A stretch of 38,048 nucleotides of DNA from Actinomadura sp. 7K507 (GTDB lineage Bacteria > Actinomycetota > Actinomycetes > Streptosporangiales > Streptosporangiaceae): positions 1 through 38,048 of the forward strand of contig NZ_SMKK01000075.1 in assembly GCF_004348425.1 (NCBI RefSeq). The letters are read 5' to 3'. Positions 33,592 through 38,048 of the stretch are shown one piece after another (position 1 is the first letter of the stretch; every line of letters begins with the position of its first letter). A program made the translations under genes and the position numbers. The notes beneath the pieces are model-generated. The model was not told where the DNA came from, ran no database searches, and was given only the letters and a program-made list of their open reading frames with translations.

Positions 33592-33596
33592 ACGGC

Positions 33597-33618
33597 CCGC
33601 CGACCTTGCGGTCGGCGG
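33597..33618 (-). terminator. Hairpin between convergent nudC and mrx1
   Basis: Perfect 9-bp stem CCGCCGACC / GGTCGGCGG with TTGC loop, 9 nt beyond the mrx1 stop and about 125 nt beyond nudC. Bidirectional use is possible; no long T-run. Confidence 0.6.
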
Positions 33619-33627
33619 ACCTTCTGC

Positions 33628-33918
33628 TCAACGCTCGTTCTGGAGTTCTGCCAGGTGGCGCTTGACTTCCTTCGCGCTGGGGTTCGTAAGAACGATCTCG
33701 GTGCCGATCGTGACGGTCGGGACCGTCTGATTTCCGCCGTTGACGCTCATGACGTAGTCGGCGGCCTCCGGGTCGCGCTCGATGTCGACCTCCACCATCT
33801 CGATGCCGTCACGGGCGAGCTGGCTCTTGAGCCGCCGGCAGAACCCGCACCAGGACGTCGTGTACATGGTGAGCTGGCCGGTCGGGCCCTTGGCCCGGTC
33901 GGTCGTCGGCGTCGCCAT
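33628..33918 (-). CDS. mrx1: Mycoredoxin-1-like glutaredoxin
   Basis: 96 residues. 'LTMYTTSWCGFCRRLK' carries the CxxC redox site as CGFC (M. tuberculosis Mrx1 has CGYC), followed by 'VEVDIERDPEAADYV', the cis-Pro motif 'GNQTVPTV', and 'LTNPSAKEVKRHL'. It transfers electrons with mycothiol to reduce mixed disulfides. ATG 33918 is preceded by GGAG. A very long upstream frame continues through uvrD2 on the opposite strand but has no coding character. It is divergent from uvrD2 across 129 nt, as in M. tuberculosis (Rv3198A/Rv3198c). Confidence 0.92.
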   Translation of the reverse strand: MATPTTDRAKGPTGQLTMYTTSWCGFCRRLKSQLARDGIEMVEVDIERDPEAADYVMSVNGGNQTVPTVTIGTEIVLTNPSAKEVKRHLAELQNER

Positions 33919-34047
33919 CGCTCCGTCGTCTCCCTCGTTCGTTCGTACGATTCGCCTACCGAGAACAGTAGCCAGGCGCCCCGCATTCCGTTGTCCACAA
34001 ATCACGTGCCGGGTGATGCGGAAGGTGCGGGCTGCGAGTATGGGGGG

Positions 34048-36123
34048 ATGTTGGCAGAGTCGGTGCTGGAGGGACTCGACCCCGAGCAGCGGGCGGTCGC
34101 CGAGGCGGTGAAGGGCCCGGTGTGCGTGCTGGCGGGCGCCGGGACGGGCAAGACCAGGGCCATCACGCATCGCATCGCCTACGCGACGCTGACCGGCGTG
34201 GTGACGCCGCAGCGGGTGCTGGCCGTGACGTTCACCACGCGGGCGGCGGGCGAGCTGCGCAGCCGGCTGCGGCAGCTGGGCGCGCCCGGCGTGCAGGCGC
34301 GGACGTTCCACGCGGCGGCGCTGCGCCAGCTCACCTACTTCTGGCCGCGCGTCGTCGGCGGGGAACCGCCCAAGATCGTCGACTCGAAGATCGGGCTGGT
34401 CGCGGACGCGGCGCGGGCGTGCCGGCTGTCGCTCGGGCGTGCCGAGCTGCGCGACGTCGCGAGCGAGATCGAATGGGCGAAGGTCACCCAGAACCGCCCC
34501 GAGGACTACCCGGCCGCGATCGTCCAGGCCGGCCGGAGACCACCGGCCGAGATCGTGGACGTGGCGCGCGTCTACGCGATGTACGAGCAGCTCAGACGCG
34601 AACGCAACCTGCTCGACTTCGAGGGGATGCTGGAGCTGACCGCGGCCGTGCTCACCGAGCACCGCGAGGTGGCGAACCAGGTCCGCGAGCAGTACCGGTA
34701 CTTCGTCGTGGACGAGTTCCAGGACGTCAACCCGCTGCAGAAGATGCTGCTCGACACCTGGCTCGGCGACCGCGACGACCTGTGCGTCGTCGGCGACCCC
34801 AACCAGACGATCTACTCCTTCACCGGCGCGTCCCCGTCCCATCTGCTCGGCTTCACCCGGGAGCACCCGGACGCCAAGGTCGTCAAGCTCGTCCGCGACT
34901 ACCGGTCGACGCCGCAGGTGGTGCGGCTGGCGAACGGCGTGATCGGGCAGGCGGGGGGCGACGGGGCGTTCCGCCACAAGCTGGAGTTGCAGGCCCAGCG
35001 CGACCAGGGCCCCGAGCCCGTGTTCAACGAGTACGACGACGAGGTCGCCGAGGCCGACGACGCGGCGCGCAGGGCGCGCAAGCTCGTCGACGAGGGCGTC
35101 CCGGCGCGGGAGATCGCGATCCTGTACCGGATCAACGCGCAGTCCGAGACGTACGAGTCGGCGCTGGCGGCGGCGGGCGTCCCCTACGTGCTGCGGGGCG
35201 CGGAGCGGTTCTTCGAGCGGCCCGAGGTACGTGAGGCGGTGGTCAGGCTGCGGGGTGCGGCGCGGGCCGGCGCCGACGCGGAGACCGATGGGACGGGGCT
35301 GATAACGACCGTCCGGCACGTCCTGTCCGGGGCCGGGTTCTCCGACCAGCCACCCGAGGGCGCGGGGGCGGCCCGCGCGCGCTGGGAGTCCCTCGCCGCG
35401 CTGGCGCAGCTCGCCGAGGACATGGCCGCCGACAACCCGAAGGCCGGTCTGCCGGAATTCGTCGCCGAGCTGGAGGAACGTGCCGCAGCACAGCACGCGC
35501 CGCCTCTGGAGGGCGTGACGCTGGCGTCCCTGCACGCCGCCAAGGGCCTGGAGTGGGACGCGGTGTTCCTCGTCGGGCTCGTCGAGGGCACGCTCCCGAT
35601 CATCTACGCGGAGACGCCCGCGCAGGTGGAGGAGGAACGCCGGCTGCTGTACGTCGGCGTCACGCGGGCGCGCGTCCACCTTTCGCTGTCGTGGGCCCTG
35701 TCGCGCTCGCCTGGAGGGGCGCGCCACCGGCGCCCGTCCCGCTTCCTGTCCGGCCTGACCGGCAAGACCGCCACGCACACCCCGGCGCGTGCCGACCGGA
35801 CGAAGCGGCGCGCCGCCAAGGGCCCGCAGCCGTGCCGGGTGTGCGGCCGCCCGCTGACCGCCGCCGTCGAACGCAAGCTCGGCCGCTGCGAGGACTGCCC
35901 GTCCGAGCTGAACGAGGAACTCCTCATCGGCCTCAAGGAGTGGCGCGCCCAGGTGTCGGCCGAGCAGAAGGTCCCCGCGTACGTCGTGTTCACCGACGCG
36001 ACGCTCCAGGCGATCGCCGAGCACGCCCCCGAGTCGATGGAGGAACTCGCCCGGATACCCGGCGTCGGGAGGGTCAAGCTCGACCGCTACGGTGACGCCG
36101 TCCTGAACCTGTGCGGCCACTGA
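34048..36123 (+). CDS. uvrD2: SF1 helicase UvrD2 with HRDC domain
   Basis: 691 residues. Superfamily 1A motifs in order: Q-motif 'LDPEQRAV', Walker A 'AGAGTGKT', 'FTTRAAGELR' (Ia), 'VVDEFQDVNPLQ' (II), 'VVGDPNQTIYSFTGA' (III), 'LVRDYRST' (IV), 'SLHAAKGLEWDAVFL' (V), 'RRLLYVGVTRAR' (VI). The C-terminus has a tetracysteine cluster 'CRVCG...CEDC' and an HRDC-like domain ('PAYVVFTDATLQAI', 'IPGVGRVKLDRYG'), which together define actinobacterial UvrD2. A DNA-unwinding helicase for repair/replication. The ATG start is immediately preceded by a G-run. Its neighbourhood with mrx1, nudC and whiB7 matches M. tuberculosis. Confidence 0.95.
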   Translation: MLAESVLEGLDPEQRAVAEAVKGPVCVLAGAGTGKTRAITHRIAYATLTGVVTPQRVLAVTFTTRAAGELRSRLRQLGAPGVQARTFHAAALRQLTYFWPRVVGGEPPKIVDSKIGLVADAARACRLSLGRAELRDVASEIEWAKVTQNRPEDYPAAIVQAGRRPPAEIVDVARVYAMYEQLRRERNLLDFEGMLELTAAVLTEHREVANQVREQYRYFVVDEFQDVNPLQKMLLDTWLGDRDDLCVVGDPNQTIYSFTGASPSHLLGFTREHPDAKVVKLVRDYRSTPQVVRLANGVIGQAGGDGAFRHKLELQAQRDQGPEPVFNEYDDEVAEADDAARRARKLVDEGVPAREIAILYRINAQSETYESALAAAGVPYVLRGAERFFERPEVREAVVRLRGAARAGADAETDGTGLITTVRHVLSGAGFSDQPPEGAGAARARWESLAALAQLAEDMAADNPKAGLPEFVAELEERAAAQHAPPLEGVTLASLHAAKGLEWDAVFLVGLVEGTLPIIYAETPAQVEEERRLLYVGVTRARVHLSLSWALSRSPGGARHRRPSRFLSGLTGKTATHTPARADRTKRRAAKGPQPCRVCGRPLTAAVERKLGRCEDCPSELNEELLIGLKEWRAQVSAEQKVPAYVVFTDATLQAIAEHAPESMEELARIPGVGRVKLDRYGDAVLNLCGH

Positions 36124-36185
36124 CCCCTGGGGCCGGCGACGGGTGACATCGTGCTCGCAGCAACGGATACGGAAGACTGGCGGCC

Positions 36186-37058
36186 GTGAAGGAACCTCTC
36201 AAGGAACTGCTGGACCTGCTGGACCTCGAGCAGATCGAGAACGACATCTTCCGCGGCCGCAGCCCTGAGGAGCGGCGGCAGCGCGTCTTCGGAGGCCAGG
36301 TGGCGGGGCAGGCGCTCGTCGCCGCGGGGCGCACCGTGCCCGCGAACCGGCCCGTGCACTCGCTGCACGCCTACTTCATCCGTCCGGGCGACCCGCTCGT
36401 CCCGATCGTCTACACGGTCGACCGGGTCCGCGACGGGCGGTCTTTCACCACGCGGCGCGTCACCGCCGTCCAGCACGGCAAGGCGATCTTCACGCTGTCG
36501 GCCTCGTTCCAGATCGCCGAGGAGGGGCCCGCCCACCAGTCCGCGATGCCGGACGCCCCCGCCCCCGAGACGCTCCCGGACGGCCTGGAACGCCTGACGC
36601 CCCTGTTCGGCGAGGTCGGCGCGCGTGAGTTCGTGACGCGGCGCCCGTTCGACATCCGGCACGCGACGCCGCTGTCGTGGGAGGCGGCCAAGGACCCGTC
36701 CCTGGCCACCCCGGTGTCGAAGGTGTGGCTGAAGGTCGACGGCGAGCTGCCCGACGACCCGCTCCTGCACGTGTGCCTGATGACCTACGCCTCGGACATG
36801 ACGCTGCTCGACACCGTCCTGCTCAACCATGGCCTGGCCTGGGGAGACAAGCGGACGATGGGCGCGAGCCTGGATCACGCCATGTGGTTCCACCGGCCGT
36901 TCCGCGCCGACGACTGGCTGCTCTACTACCAGGACACGCCGTTCGCCGGCGGTGCGCGCGGGCTGGCCCGCGGCCAGGTGTTCACCCGGTCGGGGGAGCT
37001 GGTCGTGTCCGTCATGCAGGAGGGCCTCGTCCGCGTCGCGGACTCCCCGCGGCACTGA
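36186..37058 (+). CDS. tesB: Acyl-CoA thioesterase II (TesB-type)
   Basis: 290 residues, GTG start 36186. A tandem hot-dog fold: the first half has 'RVFGGQVAGQALVAAGRTV' and 'HSLHAYFIRPGDPLVPI'; the second has 'LMTYASDMTLLDTVLLNHG' with the catalytic Asp, 'GASLDHAMWFHRPFRADDWL' and 'ARGQVFTRSGELVVSVMQEG' with the catalytic Gln, matching the E. coli TesB Asp/Thr/Gln triad with Ser at the Thr position. It hydrolyses acyl-CoA to free acid and CoA. It sits between uvrD2 and whiB7, 62 nt after uvrD2. Confidence 0.93.
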   Translation: MKEPLKELLDLLDLEQIENDIFRGRSPEERRQRVFGGQVAGQALVAAGRTVPANRPVHSLHAYFIRPGDPLVPIVYTVDRVRDGRSFTTRRVTAVQHGKAIFTLSASFQIAEEGPAHQSAMPDAPAPETLPDGLERLTPLFGEVGAREFVTRRPFDIRHATPLSWEAAKDPSLATPVSKVWLKVDGELPDDPLLHVCLMTYASDMTLLDTVLLNHGLAWGDKRTMGASLDHAMWFHRPFRADDWLLYYQDTPFAGGARGLARGQVFTRSGELVVSVMQEGLVRVADSPRH

Positions 37059-37150
37059 CGTGGGTGTGGGACTCCCGTGAGCGTCCGACGCTCCCAGGAC
37101 ACCGCGGGTTCCGTGGGAAGAACGTGAACTCACCCACAAAACCGCAGGTC

Positions 37151-37188
37151 AAAAATATCTTGTTGATTCGGCGGAGTCCCCGTACGCT
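37151..37188 (+). promoter_or_regulatory. Predicted whiB7 promoter with AT-rich WhiB7-type box
   Basis: AAAAATATC (37151-37159) is the most AT-rich run in the area and directly abuts a -35-like TTGTTG (37160-37165), followed by a 17-nt spacer and a -10-like TACGCT (37183-37188). WhiB7-activated promoters are known to have an AT-rich stretch immediately upstream of the -35. A short hairpin (GCTCG...CGAGC, 37186-37199) overlaps the expected transcription start near 37195. Confidence 0.65.
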
Positions 37189-37217
37189 CGAACGCGAGCA
37201 ATCAACACGGCGCGCCG

Positions 37218-37601
37218 GTGTGGATCTTGAATCCGCCCGGTGCGGCCCGAGAAGCCAGGAAGGTGGTGTGTAGTCCGGTGAGTAACACGTTGATCAAATC
37301 CGCGTCGTCCTGGACCGCCGCATGCCCTGGCATCTCGATGTCCGAGGCCCCGGCCGCGTATTCAGCGGTCTCCGGTGTGCGGCTACGCGTCTCCCGCGAC
37401 ATGCACGGCATGCGCGGCGTGAATTCGCGTGAGCTGCATGTCGAGCAGCGATTCGCGCAGCGAATCCAGGACGACCAGGGGCGGATTGTCTTCGAACACC
37501 TTCTCGAGGACATGAGCGTCCCGGCTCCGGCCACGGCCCACGTGGGCGTCACCCCCGAGGGTGGCGTGTCGGGTCCGTATCCCTGGAGGCGACCGGTCTA
37601 G
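37218..37601 (+). CDS. Long upstream reading frame in the whiB7 leader (candidate attenuator peptide)
   Basis: Up to 127 residues; the start is uncertain. GTG 37218 lacks a Shine-Dalgarno. GTGs at 37266 and 37278 lie near AGGAAGG (37257-37263), at 3 and 14 nt. Codon use is actinomycete-like, and the second half ('DMHGMRGVNSRELHVEQRFA', 'QRIQDDQGRIVFEHLLEDM') reads as a real, charged polypeptide. It contains an Arg/Pro-ending 'GPYPWRRPV'. The stop codon is 20 nt before the terminator stem, so a ribosome stalled late in it could affect the hairpin. I do not recognise a family. A cis-acting leader peptide is an inference from position. Confidence 0.5.
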   Translation: MWILNPPGAAREARKVVCSPVSNTLIKSASSWTAACPGISMSEAPAAYSAVSGVRLRVSRDMHGMRGVNSRELHVEQRFAQRIQDDQGRIVFEHLLEDMSVPAPATAHVGVTPEGGVSGPYPWRRPV

Positions 37602-37621
37602 AACAGGCCGGCTAGCCCCCA

Positions 37622-37661
37622 GGCCGCGGATTCCGATACCGGATCCGCGGCCTTTTTCTTT
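37622..37661 (+). terminator. Strong intrinsic terminator (attenuator) in front of whiB7
   Basis: GGCCGCGGAT (37622-37631) pairs perfectly with ATCCGCGGCC (37643-37652), followed by TTTTTCTTT (37653-37661). It stands ~50 nt before the whiB7 GTG, inside the transcript from the predicted promoter. This is the only classical hairpin-plus-T-run terminator in the window, and it is placed where it would stop whiB7 transcription prematurely. A weak alternative pairing (CCTGG 37582-37586 with CCAGG 37619-37623) overlaps the 5' side of the stem. Confidence 0.85.
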
Positions 37662-37712
37662 GCCCAGACAACCCACCGACACGCCCGTTGAGATCCAACG
37701 AGAGGAACAAGG

Positions 37713-38000
37713 GTGACTGTGATGCAGGGGGCACTCGCAGTAAGCGAGGAGGACCTCACTCTTCCGTGCCGGACCGACCCGGAGCTGTTCTTCGCCGAGG
37801 CTCCCGCCGACGTCGAGCTCGCCAAGGCCCTGTGCCTGGAGTGCCCGCTCCGCCGGGAGTGCCTCGCCGGGGCGCTCGAGCGCAAGGAGCCCTGGGGCGT
37901 CTGGGGCGGCGAGCTCTTCGTCCGCGGTGTGATCGTGCCGCGCAAGCGGCCGCGTGGCCGCCCGCGCAAGCACCCGCGGCCGGACGAAGTGACCGTCTGA
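37713..38000 (+). CDS. whiB7: WhiB7-type transcription factor (iron-sulfur, AT-hook)
   Basis: 95 residues. Four Fe-S cluster cysteines: Cys19, Cys41, Cys44, Cys50 ('CLECPLRREC'), then the 'WGVWGGE' turn (61-67) of WhiB proteins and the AT-hook 'RGRPRK' (81-86), which marks WhiB7 among the family. In actinomycetes it activates intrinsic antibiotic resistance genes with the vegetative sigma factor. GTG start at 37713 with GAGGA (37702-37706) 6 nt upstream. Upstream are the predicted autoregulatory promoter, a leader reading frame and an attenuator. uvrD2 lies nearby, as in M. tuberculosis. The gene is complete; a hairpin follows at the window edge. Confidence 0.97.
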   Translation: MTVMQGALAVSEEDLTLPCRTDPELFFAEAPADVELAKALCLECPLRRECLAGALERKEPWGVWGGELFVRGVIVPRKRPRGRPRKHPRPDEVTV

Positions 38001-38029
38001 TCCACCAGGACTCACCAGAGCGGGGCCCC

Positions 38030-38048
38030 GCGCACCACATCGGTGCGC
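38030..38048 (+). terminator. Probable whiB7 terminator hairpin at the window edge
   Basis: GCGCACC (38030-38036) and GGTGCGC (38042-38048) form a 7-bp stem with a 5-nt loop, 30 nt after the whiB7 stop. The window ends here, so a following T-run cannot be judged. Confidence 0.55.

Noticed and set aside
33425..33631. Minus-strand short open frame containing a 'SPHPRVRGEHP' peptide
   Set aside because: This peptide is the spurious translation of the CRISPR repeat; it helped spot the relic but is not a gene.
37079..37093. GAGCGT-CCG-ACGCTC hairpin after tesB
   Set aside because: Stem of only 6 bp and no T-run; too weak to call a terminator.
37186..37199. Possible SOS (LexA) box TCGAACGCGAGC at the whiB7 start region
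   Set aside because: Only one half-site fits the TCGAAC-N4-GTTCGA pattern; a small hairpin explains it as well.
37202..37552. Minus-strand open frame of 116 codons upstream of whiB7
   Set aside because: Antisense to the leader reading frame and lacking a ribosome site; the plus-strand frame has better codon use and position.

Overview
High-GC actinomycete chromosome. Evidence: strong third-position G/C in all genes, frequent GTG/TTG starts, a WhiB7-type protein, a mycoredoxin, a UvrD2-type helicase and a DtxR/IdeR-type iron box. The gene content fits the Streptosporangiales, with an Actinomadura/Thermomonosporaceae-like organism as my best guess from content only. No tRNA, rRNA, transposase or integrase was recognised.

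Layout. (1) 1-7118: a truncated SseB-family gene, a small lipoprotein, a bifunctional penicillin-binding protein, a membrane-anchored double-FKBP isomerase, an intergenic region with three copies of a ~30-bp repeat, and exonuclease III. (2) 7130-10501, minus strand: two SAM methyltransferases behind a gene with a possible N-terminal HTH, then an RsbW/SpoIIAB-like ATPase. (3) 10745-23603, minus strand: an island with the components SWIM zinc finger, a 458-aa unknown, vWA, MoxR AAA+ ATPase and a DUF5682-like protein (compare E. coli yehLMPQ). It is bracketed by two paralogous membrane-anchored PQQ-type beta-propeller genes in the same orientation. Both propeller genes carry the same 16-bp perfect palindrome and a related 19-bp dyad upstream, so the island looks like a regulated multi-component NTPase system related to the proposed MoxR-vWA-beta-propeller ternary systems. 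(4) 23742-24380: a DinB/maleylpyruvate-isomerase-like protein. (5) 24399-29943, minus strand: a translationally coupled NIS siderophore operon (ATP-grasp, IucA/IucC, IucA/IucC, PLP decarboxylase) in the order of vibrioferrin pvsA-B-D-E, without an exporter, behind an iron box and a 15-bp minisatellite. (6) 30185-38048: an HD hydrolase, DUF4031, an M20 dipeptidase, NudC, a one-spacer type I-E-like CRISPR relic, mycoredoxin, UvrD2, a TesB-like thioesterase and whiB7. The nudC-mrx1-uvrD2-whiB7 neighbourhood matches the M. tuberculosis order.

Regulation visible in sequence. whiB7 has an AT-rich box abutting a sigma-70-like promoter, a ~520-nt leader with a long upstream reading frame, and a strong intrinsic terminator ~50 nt before its start: the layout of a ribosome-mediated attenuator. 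The siderophore operon has an IdeR/DtxR box. Short 15- or 18-bp tandem repeats recur at or near the 5' ends of several genes (7707, 18943, 27105, 29971), an unusual shared feature.

The most interesting parts are the propeller-flanked MoxR/vWA island with its paired upstream dyads, the whiB7 leader, the vibrioferrin-like operon with its repeat-bearing promoter region, and the CRISPR relic. All functional statements come from reading motifs by eye; no database search was run.
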